The translations under genes and the position numbers were made by a program. From the NCBI GenBank assembly GCA_963705545.1, contig CAVPJX010000001.1, positions 124,001 through 188,000 of the forward strand: 64,000 nt of DNA. The letters are read 5' to 3'. Positions within the stretch are counted from its first letter, which is position 1, and the number at the start of each line of letters is the position of its first letter. Shown here piece after piece: positions 36,861 through 45,019 of this stretch. The notes beneath the pieces are model-generated. The model was not told where the DNA came from. It did not search any database and saw only the letters and a list, made by a program, of their open reading frames with translations. Origin of the DNA: DATBLY01 sp963705545. Lineage in GTDB: Bacteria; Actinomycetota; UBA4738; HRBIN12.

Positions 36861-38195
36861 ATGGATGAGATCGGACCTGTCATGACCCGAGCGATCCAGC
36901 GTGCGCGGCGGCGAGTCGGCCGGCTGCGCGACGACGCCGGCTTCACGATGGTGGAGCTGATGGTCGGCATCCTGATCTTCGGCATCGTGGCGGCCGCGGT
37001 GGCGGCCGGGATGAGCAGCTCGCTCACCATCACCCGTCAGAACAAGAACCGATCGGTCGCCGCCAACCTCGCATCCCAGGAGATGGACACGGTCCGGAGC
37101 ATGAAGTTCACGGATCTCGAGGCACAGGTGGGGCACGTCGAATACCCGCAGACGATCGACAACGTCCCGTACACCGTGAACCGCGATACGGAGTGGACCT
37201 ACCCGAGCGCGACGTCGGGGCCGTGCCAGGCCCCCGTCGGCTCGAGCCTCGCGTACCTCGAGGTGAACGTCTACGTCCAGTGGCCGAACATGGCCGGCGT
37301 CCCGGCTCCGACCTCCGAGACCGTGATCACACCGCCGGTCGGTACGTACAACAAGACGACCGGCCACATCGCGGTGCTCGTGCTCGACGCGGCCGGCGCG
37401 CCGCAGGAAGACGTGACGGTCACGCTCTCGCCCGGATCCGAGCCGGCGCAGGTGACGCCGGTGGACGGCTGCGCGTTCTTCGCGTTCCAGTCGGTCGGGA
37501 GCTACACGGTGACGCTCAACAGCTCTGGCTACGTGAACGACCAGGGCGTGACGGCCCCGGCTCAGACCGTGTCGGTCGTGGCCGGCACGAAGAGCTCGCT
37601 GACCTTCCAGTACGACCAGGCGAGCACGCTGAACCTCACGATGCAGGGAGCCGCGGGGGGCATCGTGCCCTCCAATCTCCCGATCACTCTGGGGCAGACC
37701 CAGCTCGCTCCGAACGGGAAGAAGACCGTAACTGGCGCCACGAACCCGCGCACGATCCCGGGGCTGTTCCCCTACGTGTCCGGATACGAGGCCTGGGCCG
37801 GCAACTGCCTGGACTCCGACCCCGAGGGCGTGAACACGTCCGGCGCCGCGTACTACCCGGGCGCGAGCCGTGACGCTCCGATCGGCGTCGTGGCCGGATC
37901 CACGAGCTCGGGGACGGTCACGATGGGCACGCTCCGCGTGCAGGCGCGGACGATGGCGAGCGCGCCTCGGCCGAGCATCGCGATCACGCTCAGCTCCACC
38001 CACGCGACCGAGGCAGGTGGATGCGCCACCGCGACGTACACGGCGAGCGGGACCACCGATGCCGGCGGGGATCTGCTCTTCGCGCTTCCCTACGGGAGCT
38101 GGACCGTGCGGCTCACGTCGCCGACCACCACCGCGACCCAGGCCGTGACCCTGAGCCCGCTGACCGGCACGCAGGTGGTGACCTTCCAATGGTGA
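36861..38195 (+). CDS. large minor pilin with Ig-like/carboxypeptidase-regulatory domains
   Basis: A 444-residue prepilin-like protein: basic leader, then Gly before FTMVELMVGILIFGIV (Glu +5 intact). After a PilV-like part (ASQEMDTVRSMKF) it carries at least one carboxypeptidase-regulatory-like beta-sandwich (HIAVLVLDAAGAPQEDVTV through GSYTVTLNSSGY) and a second similar unit at the C-terminus (GGDLLFALPYGSWTVRL). Such domains are often adhesive or structural, suggesting a tip subunit. ATG 36882 is an alternative start; neither has a good ribosome site. It overlaps the next gene by 7 bases. Confidence 0.75.
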   Translation: MDEIGPVMTRAIQRARRRVGRLRDDAGFTMVELMVGILIFGIVAAAVAAGMSSSLTITRQNKNRSVAANLASQEMDTVRSMKFTDLEAQVGHVEYPQTIDNVPYTVNRDTEWTYPSATSGPCQAPVGSSLAYLEVNVYVQWPNMAGVPAPTSETVITPPVGTYNKTTGHIAVLVLDAAGAPQEDVTVTLSPGSEPAQVTPVDGCAFFAFQSVGSYTVTLNSSGYVNDQGVTAPAQTVSVVAGTKSSLTFQYDQASTLNLTMQGAAGGIVPSNLPITLGQTQLAPNGKKTVTGATNPRTIPGLFPYVSGYEAWAGNCLDSDPEGVNTSGAAYYPGASRDAPIGVVAGSTSSGTVTMGTLRVQARTMASAPRPSIAITLSSTHATEAGGCATATYTASGTTDAGGDLLFALPYGSWTVRLTSPTTTATQAVTLSPLTGTQVVTFQW

Positions 38196-38971
38196 TCCCG
38201 AGCCGACCCGTACGGTTCGTGCGCGACCGCCTCCGCGACGAACGAGGCCTGACCTTGACCGAGGTGGTGGTCGTCGTCTCGCTGCTCACCGTCGTGCTCG
38301 GGTCGGTCACCGCCGGGTTCATCAGCGTGCAGAACGCGGCGGCGGGCGCGAGCCTACGCCTTCAGAACCTCGAGGAGGCGCGCGTCCTGATGGACGCCGT
38401 GAGCCGCGACGTCCGGACGGCGGCCCGGATGACCGCGACGACGTCACCGTTCGACGTCGGCGCGTCCTCTCCGAGCGGGATCGCCGTTCCCGCGCCGGGG
38501 TTCGGCAACCCGGCGCCGTACACGAGCGCCACAGAGGTGTGGTTCTTCGCGAACCTCACGCTGAACGGCGGCTCTCCGAATCCCTGCCCCGACGTCGTCC
38601 ATCTGTTCGTCGACACGGCCGTGAGCCCGCCCGTGCTCAAGGAGCAGGTGCGAGCTGCAACCGCGGGAGGGACACCCCCGAGCTGCTCGTACTCCGGCTC
38701 CTACACGACGCGTCTCTTGGGCAAGTACGTCGCGAACTCCGGGTCCCAGCCGGTGTTCACGTACTACTACGACAACGCGTCGGGGACGCCGACCGCGTTC
38801 TCGACGGGGCTGAACCCGCTGTCCTCGGCGAACCGGCTGCAGATCACGATGGTGGGCATCACGATGGCGATCCGCCAGAGCACGAACTTCAACGTGCCAT
38901 ACACGACCCTCGTGAACCGGGTCCGCCTGCCGAACGTGGATTACAACCCGCTCCCGACCCCGAGCCCCTGA
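38189..38971 (+). CDS. minor pilin, PilW-like
   Basis: A 260-residue prepilin-like protein with leader ending RDERG and then LTLTEVVVVVSLLTVV (Glu +5), matching PilW/GspJ-type minor pilins. The helix continues into QNLEEARVLMDAVSRDVRTA, the usual stalk. The remainder is a beta-rich domain (EVWFFANL, VVHLFVD) with a few cysteines. It lies between two other minor pilin genes, so it is expected in the priming complex at the fibre tip. Confidence 0.75.
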   Translation: MVIPSRPVRFVRDRLRDERGLTLTEVVVVVSLLTVVLGSVTAGFISVQNAAAGASLRLQNLEEARVLMDAVSRDVRTAARMTATTSPFDVGASSPSGIAVPAPGFGNPAPYTSATEVWFFANLTLNGGSPNPCPDVVHLFVDTAVSPPVLKEQVRAATAGGTPPSCSYSGSYTTRLLGKYVANSGSQPVFTYYYDNASGTPTAFSTGLNPLSSANRLQITMVGITMAIRQSTNFNVPYTTLVNRVRLPNVDYNPLPTPSP

Positions 38972-38980
38972 GGTGGACCG

Positions 38981-40699
38981 ATGACCCCGAGATGGCGGAG
39001 CCGCGCGCACGACGAGGAGGGTGTGGCGCTCATCACCGTGCTGCTGCTGTCGATGATCATGCTGATCATCGTGGCCGGCACGATGTCGTACGCCCTGGGC
39101 TCGATGCCACTCAGCCGCCGTGACCAGGACTGGGCCGCTGCGCTGGCCGCCGCTGAGGCCGGGATCGACGACTACCTCTTCCGGATGAACGAGAACGACC
39201 AGTACTACCTCTACGGCAACCCGGCCGGAACGCCCTCGAAGCCCGCTCCGCCCGACGGCAACAAGGCGTTCTCGCAGTGGGTGCCCGTGCCGGGCGCGTC
39301 GGGGTCCACCACCTGCCCCGCGGCTCCGACGAACGTAGCGTGCTTCCGCTACACCGCGGACACGACGAACCTGGTCGCCCAGGGGGCGATCCTGTTGACG
39401 TCCACGGGCCGCGTCAACAAGGTGACCCGGGTGGTCCAGACGACCCTGCGCCGGAAGGCCTTCATCGACTACCTGTACTTCACCGACTTCGAGACGCTCG
39501 ACCCCGCCGCGTACACCGGGAGCCCGTTCGACCCCGCCGAGGCACAGGTCGAGTGCCCCTTCTACCGGTACGCCGGTCGCGACTCGAGCTGCACGAACAT
39601 CTACTTCAACGACTACGACACGATCAACGGGCCGCTGCACTCGAACGACGCGATCGGGATCTCGGGCGACCCGGTCTTCAACGGCGCCGTGACGACGAGC
39701 TGGAACACGAGCGCACCGCGGTACTTCTGCAACGGCGGGAGCTGTTCGGGATCCAGCCCGACCCTGCTGTCGGGGGACCCGAAGTACGCCGCGCCCCTCA
39801 CGATGCCACCGTCGAACGCCGGGATCCGGGCGGACGCCGACCAGACCCAGGGGGGCACCGGCTGCCTGTTCACGGGTCCGACGTCGATCACGCTCAACTC
39901 GGCAGGGACGATGACTGTCGTCAGCCCGTTCACGAGATGGCCCGCGACGCCGAACAACTGTCAGCCGGGCACGAACATCCCGCTCCCAGCCAACGGGGTG
40001 ATCTACGTCCAGAACGTGCCCTCCACCACGACAGACCCGAACTACACGGCGGGGTGCATCACCGCTACGCAGATCAACGGCAGCACGACCGTGAGCCATC
40101 CGCTCGGGTACCCGCAGCGGTACGACATCAACACTTACGGCTGCCGCAACGGCGACGTCTTCCTGCAGGGCGTCCTGAAGGGTCGCCTCACGATCGCGGC
40201 CGAGAACAACATCGACGTGATCGGCAACGTCACGTACCAGGGCGGGACCGGCGGCAGCGACCTGCTGGGCCTGATCGCGAACAACTACGTGGAGATCTAC
40301 CACCCCGTCAACGACGGCTCGGCGCCGAGCAGCTGCCGGCAGTCGAGCGGCTACAACGGCTACTACAACCTGGAGCTCTTCAGCTGTAGCGGGGCCGTGT
40401 TCTCGAACCCGACCGTCCAGGCCGCGATCCTGTCGGTGAACCACTCGTTCCGGGTGCAGCACTACAACAAGGGTGACCTGATGGGCTCGATCACGGTCAA
40501 CGGCGCGATCGCGCAGCGCTACCGTGGCATCGTCACGATCATCGGGCAGTCCGGCTACGGGAAGAACTACAACTACGACCAGCGCCTGAAGTACCAGTCG
40601 CCCCCGCGGTTCCTGCAGCCGGTCGCCGCCGCCTGGCAGGTCGTGACGTGGATCGAGCAGGGTCCGACGTCCGGGGTCGCCTGGAACGTCTCGCCGTAG
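38981..40699 (+). CDS. minor pilin, PilX-like, large
   Basis: A 572-residue protein with a PilX-type N-terminus: EEG followed by VALITVLLLSMIMLII, lacking Glu at +5 as in PilX/GspK subunits that cap the fibre. AALAAAEAGIDDYL follows, the conserved stalk. The long C-terminal part is rich in Gly, Ser, Thr, Asn and Tyr with ten or so cysteines and blocks such as SNDAIGISGDPVFNG and GNVTYQGG that suggest a right-handed beta repeat (polymer-forming or DUF4900-like). It may be exposed at the tip. Confidence 0.7.
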   Translation: MTPRWRSRAHDEEGVALITVLLLSMIMLIIVAGTMSYALGSMPLSRRDQDWAAALAAAEAGIDDYLFRMNENDQYYLYGNPAGTPSKPAPPDGNKAFSQWVPVPGASGSTTCPAAPTNVACFRYTADTTNLVAQGAILLTSTGRVNKVTRVVQTTLRRKAFIDYLYFTDFETLDPAAYTGSPFDPAEAQVECPFYRYAGRDSSCTNIYFNDYDTINGPLHSNDAIGISGDPVFNGAVTTSWNTSAPRYFCNGGSCSGSSPTLLSGDPKYAAPLTMPPSNAGIRADADQTQGGTGCLFTGPTSITLNSAGTMTVVSPFTRWPATPNNCQPGTNIPLPANGVIYVQNVPSTTTDPNYTAGCITATQINGSTTVSHPLGYPQRYDINTYGCRNGDVFLQGVLKGRLTIAAENNIDVIGNVTYQGGTGGSDLLGLIANNYVEIYHPVNDGSAPSSCRQSSGYNGYYNLELFSCSGAVFSNPTVQAAILSVNHSFRVQHYNKGDLMGSITVNGAIAQRYRGIVTIIGQSGYGKNYNYDQRLKYQSPPRFLQPVAAAWQVVTWIEQGPTSGVAWNVSP

Positions 40700-40706
40700 A
40701 TCCGAC

Positions 40707-40712
40707 TAGGAT
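40707..40712 (+). promoter_or_regulatory. -10 box before pilD
   Basis: TAGGAT lies 8 bases before the GTG start at 40721, without a ribosome site; a leaderless start is plausible. Confidence 0.35.
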
Positions 40713-40720
40713 CGCGCCCC

Positions 40721-41497
40721 GTGGAGACCGCGCTCGTCGGCGTCCTCGCGGCCATGTTCGGTCTCGCGATCGGGAGCTTCCTCACGGTGGTCGTGGACCG
40801 GGTCCCCAAGAAGGAGTCGATCGTCGCACCCCGGTCCCGGTGTCCCGCGTGCGGCGCCGCGATCCGGGCCCGTGACAACGTTCCGGTCGTTTCCTGGGTC
40901 CTGCTCCATGGACGCTGCCGGGTCTGCGCGGTGCATATCTCGGCCCGCTACCCGCTGATCGAGGCGGGGACCGCGGCGTCATTCGTGGCGGTCGTGCTCG
41001 TCTACGACGATCCGTACGTCGCGGCGATGCTCGCCGCGTTCGCGGCGGTGCTGATCGCCGTGGCGGTGATCGACCTGGACCATCGGATCATCCCGAACCG
41101 GATCACCTATCCGGCGTTCCCCGTCTTCGCGATCGCGATCGTGGTGGGATGGCTGCTCGACCGCCCGCTCGATCCCGCCCGGGCGGGCGTCGGGCTGCTC
41201 GCCTACGGGGGCTTCTACTTCATCATCGCGATGATCGCGCCCCGCGGCCTGGGGATGGGGGATGTGAAGCTCGCGGGTCTGATCGGCCTCGTGCTCGGGT
41301 CGCTCGGGCTGCGGTATGTGGGGGTGGCGGCCGCGGCCGCGATCCTGGCGGGCGGACTCGGCGGCATCATCGCCCTGGCGCTCGGGAAAGGGCGCAAATC
41401 CGCCATCCCGTTCGGTCCCTACCTCGCGGCCGGAGCGCTCGTCGCGATCGTCTGGGGCGCGCCGATCGCCGACTGGTACCTCGCCCGGCTCGGCTGA
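40721..41497 (+). CDS. pilD: prepilin peptidase/N-methyltransferase PilD
   Basis: Membrane aspartic protease of 258 residues that cleaves the prepilins encoded upstream and methylates the new N-terminus. The cytoplasmic zinc loop has two CxxC pairs (CPACGAAI and CRVCAVH), needed for methylation in two-function enzymes. The catalytic aspartates are in DLDHRIIPNRI and GLGMGDVKLAG. About seven hydrophobic segments are visible. The start is GTG, with family opening AAMFGLAIGSFLTVVVDRVP. Confidence 0.93.
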   Translation: METALVGVLAAMFGLAIGSFLTVVVDRVPKKESIVAPRSRCPACGAAIRARDNVPVVSWVLLHGRCRVCAVHISARYPLIEAGTAASFVAVVLVYDDPYVAAMLAAFAAVLIAVAVIDLDHRIIPNRITYPAFPVFAIAIVVGWLLDRPLDPARAGVGLLAYGGFYFIIAMIAPRGLGMGDVKLAGLIGLVLGSLGLRYVGVAAAAAILAGGLGGIIALALGKGRKSAIPFGPYLAAGALVAIVWGAPIADWYLARLG

Positions 41498-41610
41498 CGC
41501 CCCGGCCCCTGACCTGCGGTTCGGCACCCCCGAACCGGCCGTTGAACTCCCGGCCTGAGGTGTTTGACTGCGCCTGTTCCCTGGTGTTTCGTTAGCTTCC
41601 ATCGTGCCTC

Positions 41611-41661
41611 GTGTGACACAAGAGCATCAACGTTGCACATGTGGAACAAGAGGCACATGTG
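41611..41661 (+). promoter_or_regulatory. palindromic operator-like array before the HTH gene
   Basis: Three short palindromes occur in 51 bases: GTGTGACAC (41611-41619) and two identical CACATGTG sites (41636-41643 and 41654-41661, centres 18 bp apart). They partly overlap a 28-bp direct repeat with ACAAGAG at 41618-41624 and 41646-41652. This is likely a binding array for a DNA-binding protein, perhaps the small HTH protein encoded 23 bases downstream. The rest of 41498-41683 shows no gene. Confidence 0.5.
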
Positions 41662-41683
41662 ACCGTGTGCGGAAGGTGAGAGG

Positions 41684-41890
41684 GTGAGCGAACCGCAGCC
41701 GTTCGTCCCGGGTGGCCTGCTGACCGTCTCCGAGGTGGCGGCGACGATGCGCGTGTCGAACATGACGGTGTACCGCTTGATCAAGGGCGGAGAGCTCCCG
41801 GCCGTCCGCGTCGGGAAGAACTACCGCATCCGCGAGTCCGACGTCGAACGGTTCCTCGAGGACCGCTCCGTCCGGACGGAGAGGCCGTAG
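41684..41890 (+). CDS. small excisionase-family helix-turn-helix DNA-binding protein
   Basis: A 68-residue protein made almost entirely of one MerR/excisionase-type winged helix: LLTVSEVAATMRVSNMTVYR (HTH), LIKGGELPAVRVG (wing) and KNYRIRESDVERFLED. The family binds DNA as architectural factors or repressors. It starts with GTG after a GGAAGG ribosome site and directly abuts pilM, so it heads the pilMNO operon. The palindromes just upstream are an attractive autoregulatory target, but no sequence evidence ties them together. Confidence 0.85.
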   Translation: MSEPQPFVPGGLLTVSEVAATMRVSNMTVYRLIKGGELPAVRVGKNYRIRESDVERFLEDRSVRTERP

Positions 41891-42946
41891 ATGGCGAAGG
41901 TCCGCATCGGGCTGGACATCGGGACGACCGCCGTACGTGCGGCCGAGCTGCAGGGTGGCGACGCGCCGGTCGTGGTCCGTGCCGCGCAGGTCCCGCTCGC
42001 CGAGGGCGCGGTGGAGGCGGGGGAGATCCGGCAGCCGGACATCGTGAGCGAGGCCCTGCGTGAGCTCTGGGATCGGGGCGGCTTCAAGAGCCGCCAGGTC
42101 TACATGGGGGTCGGCAACCAACGCGTGGTCGTGCGCGAGGTCGCGCTGCCGTGGCTGCCGGAGAAGGAGCTCCGCGCCTCCCTGGGCTTCCAGGCGCAGG
42201 AGTTCATCCCGATGCCCGTCGAGGAGGCGGTCCTCGACTTCGACCCGCTCGAGGAGTTCGAACAGGAGGGGCGCCGGATGCTCCGCCTGATCCTCGTGGC
42301 GGCGCAGCGGGCCATGGTGAACACGGTGGTCGGGGTCGCGTTGGACGCGAAGCTCGAGCCGGTCGGCGTGGACCTGGTCCCGTTCGCGATGGCCCGAGCG
42401 GTGGGGATGCCCGAGGTCGGCATGGAGGACGAGGAGGGCGGCGAGGAGGCCGTCGTCGACATCGGGGCCACGATCACGAACATCCTCGTCCACGAGCGGG
42501 GCGTGACCCGATTCGTCCGGATCCTGCCGTCCGGCGGTCGCGACATCACCCTGGCGATCGCGCGGAGCTTCGGGGTCGAGGACGACGTGGCCGAGCGGCT
42601 CAAGCGGGGCGAGGTGATCGAGGGCGGCCCGGATCCCGACGAGGTCCGTCGCGTGGCGATGCAGCGCGCGCAGAACTTCGTGGACGAGGTTCGGTCGTCG
42701 CTCGAGTTCTACACCGCGCAGACGCGCGGCGCACGGATCGGTCGTGTGCTCGTGATCGGGGGCGGCTCGAAGCTCACCGGCTTCCTCGAGCTCCTTCGTG
42801 AGCGGGTGCCGGCGATCGTCGAACGCGGTCGGGTGTTCCGCCGGGCGAAGTCGCAGCTGAACCTGTCCGAGGAGGCGCTCGCCGAAGCCGAGCCGGTCCT
42901 GGCGGTCGCGGTCGGCCTCGGGATCCCCGGGAGACACTTCGCGTGA
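41891..42946 (+). CDS. pilM: type IV pilus assembly protein PilM
   Basis: Actin-like cytoplasmic protein of 351 residues that docks PilN to the pilus motor. The nucleotide-binding landmarks are GLDIGTTAVRAAEL (phosphate 1), VVDIGATITNILV (phosphate 2) and RVLVIGGGSKLTGF (adenosine region). The middle SHS2-like part has GFQAQEFIPMPVEEAVLDF. It abuts the HTH gene upstream and overlaps pilN by 4 bases. Confidence 0.93.
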   Translation: MAKVRIGLDIGTTAVRAAELQGGDAPVVVRAAQVPLAEGAVEAGEIRQPDIVSEALRELWDRGGFKSRQVYMGVGNQRVVVREVALPWLPEKELRASLGFQAQEFIPMPVEEAVLDFDPLEEFEQEGRRMLRLILVAAQRAMVNTVVGVALDAKLEPVGVDLVPFAMARAVGMPEVGMEDEEGGEEAVVDIGATITNILVHERGVTRFVRILPSGGRDITLAIARSFGVEDDVAERLKRGEVIEGGPDPDEVRRVAMQRAQNFVDEVRSSLEFYTAQTRGARIGRVLVIGGGSKLTGFLELLRERVPAIVERGRVFRRAKSQLNLSEEALAEAEPVLAVAVGLGIPGRHFA

Positions 42947-43584
42947 GCCAGGTCAACCTCCTCCCTCCCGAGCTCCTCGCGCGACAGAAGCAGCGTCGGC
43001 TCACCTCGTTGATCATCCTCGGCGGCGGCATCGCGATGCTGCTCCTCCTCGGGTTCTGGTTCCTCCAGGGTCAGAAGCTCAGCGACGTGAACGAGGAGAT
43101 CGCCGCGCAGAACGCCACGAACGCCGGCCTGGAGGCACAGATCCAGGGGCTGGCCGAGTACCAGGCGCTCGAGGAGGAGGCCGCTCAGAAGGAGGTGCTC
43201 CTCGCTGAGGCGTACGCCGGGGAGGTGTCGTTCTCGGGTCTGCTCATGGACATGTCGCGGGTGATCCCATCGGACGCCTACCTGACCGCGCTCAACATCA
43301 TCCTGTCGACCTCGGACGTGAGCGTCGACGGGGCGGCCCCGGCGGGCACGGCTACCGGGGGTCTGATCGGCAGCATCAGCTCCGAGGGGAAGGCGGCGGG
43401 CACCGAGAGCCTCGCGAGCTGGTTGACGCGTTTGGAGTCCGTGCAGGGATGGGTCAATCCGTGGCTCGCCAGCATCACGGAGACCGAGGCTGGGTCGCGG
43501 TTGTACACGTTCACGAGCGGGGTGGACCTGTCGGCGCAGGCGCTCACGGTGCGAGGTCAGGAAGGGACCACCGGTGGGGGATAG
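42943..43584 (+). CDS. pilN: type IV pilus alignment protein PilN
   Basis: A bitopic membrane protein of 213 residues. It starts with the PilN signature VNLLPPELLARQKQRR that binds the PilM groove, followed by a membrane helix (about 23-42), a coiled-coil (DVNEEIAAQNATNAGLEAQI) and a ferredoxin-like domain with MDMSRVIPSDAYLTAL. It forms the trans-envelope alignment complex with PilO. It starts with GTG and overlaps pilO by 11 bases. Confidence 0.9.
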   Translation: MSQVNLLPPELLARQKQRRLTSLIILGGGIAMLLLLGFWFLQGQKLSDVNEEIAAQNATNAGLEAQIQGLAEYQALEEEAAQKEVLLAEAYAGEVSFSGLLMDMSRVIPSDAYLTALNIILSTSDVSVDGAAPAGTATGGLIGSISSEGKAAGTESLASWLTRLESVQGWVNPWLASITETEAGSRLYTFTSGVDLSAQALTVRGQEGTTGGG

Positions 43585-44233
43585 GCGCACCCCCATCTTC
43601 GCCGCCGTCGGCGTCATCGTGGTGCTGCTCCTGACGGTCTTCTTCCTGGTGCTTCCGAAGATGAATCAGGTGAGCAGCGCGGATGACCAACTGGCCCAGG
43701 CGAAGTCGCAGGAAGCGACGTTGCAGTCGCAGCTGGCGGCTCTCCAGCAGGCGCAACAGGACGCTCCGGCCGCGCGGGAGACGATCCGCCAGGTGGATCA
43801 GGCGATCCCGCCGACGATCGATCAACAAGGCTTCATCCTCCTGCTCCAGAACGCGGCCGATCAGTCGGGCGTCGACCTCTTCACGATCACACCCGGCGCC
43901 CCGCAGGCCGATCCGGCGACCGGGCTCACGAGCAGTGCCAACACGATCACGGTGAACGGCTCGTACTTCGCGATCACGCAGTTCATGTTCGACATCGAGA
44001 CGCTCCCACGCGCGGCGAAGATCTCGACGCTCCAGATGACGCCGACCGCTGAGGAGGGCGGCAGCGGCCTGACCGGGACCGCCACGGTGACGATCTACAC
44101 GACCGACACGAGCGCCGGTCCCGGCTCTTCGCCAGGACCCACTTCGGGCGGGAGCACCACGACCACGCCGACGAGTCCGGTCGCGTCGCCCAGTCCGGGC
44201 GAGGCCGGCGTCCTGCAGCCGGAGGAGAAGTAG
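43574..44233 (+). CDS. pilO: type IV pilus alignment protein PilO
   Basis: Partner of PilN, 219 residues: one membrane helix (about 8-28), a long coiled-coil (QLAQAKSQEATLQSQLAALQ), then a ferredoxin-like domain with IDQQGFILLLQNAADQSGVD and a characteristic FMFDIETLPRAAKIS strand. The C-terminus ends in a Pro/Ser/Thr-rich tail of about 40 residues, likely flexible. The GTG start lies inside the end of pilN. Confidence 0.88.
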   Translation: MGDRRTPIFAAVGVIVVLLLTVFFLVLPKMNQVSSADDQLAQAKSQEATLQSQLAALQQAQQDAPAARETIRQVDQAIPPTIDQQGFILLLQNAADQSGVDLFTITPGAPQADPATGLTSSANTITVNGSYFAITQFMFDIETLPRAAKISTLQMTPTAEEGGSGLTGTATVTIYTTDTSAGPGSSPGPTSGGSTTTTPTSPVASPSPGEAGVLQPEEK

Positions 44234-44878
44234 ATGCCGCTGTCCGACCGTGACCGGCGCGCCGTCAAGATCGGTGGGATCCTCGCCGCCGTCTTGATCG
44301 TGGCGCTGCTCGGGATCGGCCAGCTCGGGAAGGGCGGCACCGAGGCCCTGCCCCCGCTCGCGCCACCGACCGGCAGCGTCGCGCCTACCACCGGTCCGAC
44401 GACGGGACCGACCGGCCCGACGACCACGCCGACGACCGGTCCTTCCCAGGCGCCGCCGAGCGAGGTCTTCAACGGGCGCGACCCGTTCTCGCCCCCGCCG
44501 ATCTTCGCGACGGAGACCTCCTCCCCGACGTCGCCGGGCGGCCCCACCGGTCCGAGCGGCCCGACCGGTCCGAGCGGCCCCACGGGATCGACGAGCAGTC
44601 CCACCTCGGGTCCGACGGGGGGTCCGACGTCCTCGCCCACGCTCCCGTCGAACGGATCGAGCACCACGATCGGCGGTCACACGGTCGTCATCCTCGACAC
44701 GTTCACGGAGAACGGGCAGCAGATGGCGACGATCGAGGTGGACGGGACCGTCTACCACGTCGCCGAGGGCGACACGTTCGCCGGCGGTGACTTCCAGCTG
44801 GTCTCGGTCTCGGGCAACTGCGCGGCGATGCTGTTCGGGGACGACTCCTTCACCCTCTGCTTCACGCCGGAGAAGTAG
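44234..44878 (+). CDS. PilP-like protein with collagen-like linker
   Basis: A 214-residue protein abutting pilO. A basic N-terminus and membrane helix (about 12-30) are followed by a ~110-residue Gly-Pro-Thr/Ser linker with several GPT/GPS triplets in a row. The C-terminal domain (HTVVILDTFTENGQQM, TVYHVAEGDTFAGGDFQLVS, then a Cys pair) looks like the small beta domain of PilP/GspC proteins, which connects the inner-membrane complex to outer parts. In a monoderm-like actinobacterium there is no outer-membrane secretin, so the partner is unclear. Confidence 0.65.
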   Translation: MPLSDRDRRAVKIGGILAAVLIVALLGIGQLGKGGTEALPPLAPPTGSVAPTTGPTTGPTGPTTTPTTGPSQAPPSEVFNGRDPFSPPPIFATETSSPTSPGGPTGPSGPTGPSGPTGSTSSPTSGPTGGPTSSPTLPSNGSSTTIGGHTVVILDTFTENGQQMATIEVDGTVYHVAEGDTFAGGDFQLVSVSGNCAAMLFGDDSFTLCFTPEK

Positions 44879-44928
44879 CCGGCCGGGGTCCCGGCGGTCC
44901 GCCCACGGGGGGAGCGGTCGCCGGCTTC

Positions 44929-44957
44929 GGGGGCGGCTCCGTGACGGAGCCGCCCCC
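44929..44957 (+). terminator. hairpin terminator at the end of the pilus locus
   Basis: A perfect 13-bp GC-rich stem (44929-44941 with 44945-44957) closes a TGA triloop, with no T-run. It lies between the pilP-like gene and aroC. Confidence 0.6.
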
Positions 44958-45006
44958 GACCATGTCCGGGACCGCGCTGCCGGGCGATGGGCTTCGGGGT
45001 CCTCCC

Positions 45007-45012
45007 TATGAT
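45007..45012 (+). promoter_or_regulatory. -10 box before aroC
   Basis: TATGAT, one base from the consensus TATAAT, lies 7 bases before the ATG at 45020. It supports both that start and a leaderless shikimate operon transcript. Confidence 0.45.
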
Positions 45013-45019
45013 GGGGGCC

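Noticed and set aside
41684..41890. Excisionase-like HTH gene as a sign of a prophage or integrative element
   Set aside because: No integrase, attachment repeats or phage genes are nearby, and the gene is operonic with pilM; the family also includes ordinary regulators.
44400..44660. Short tandem repeats in the pilP-like gene as a CRISPR or satellite array
   Set aside because: The repetition follows the reading frame and encodes GPT/GPS triplets with synonymous variation; there are no spacers.
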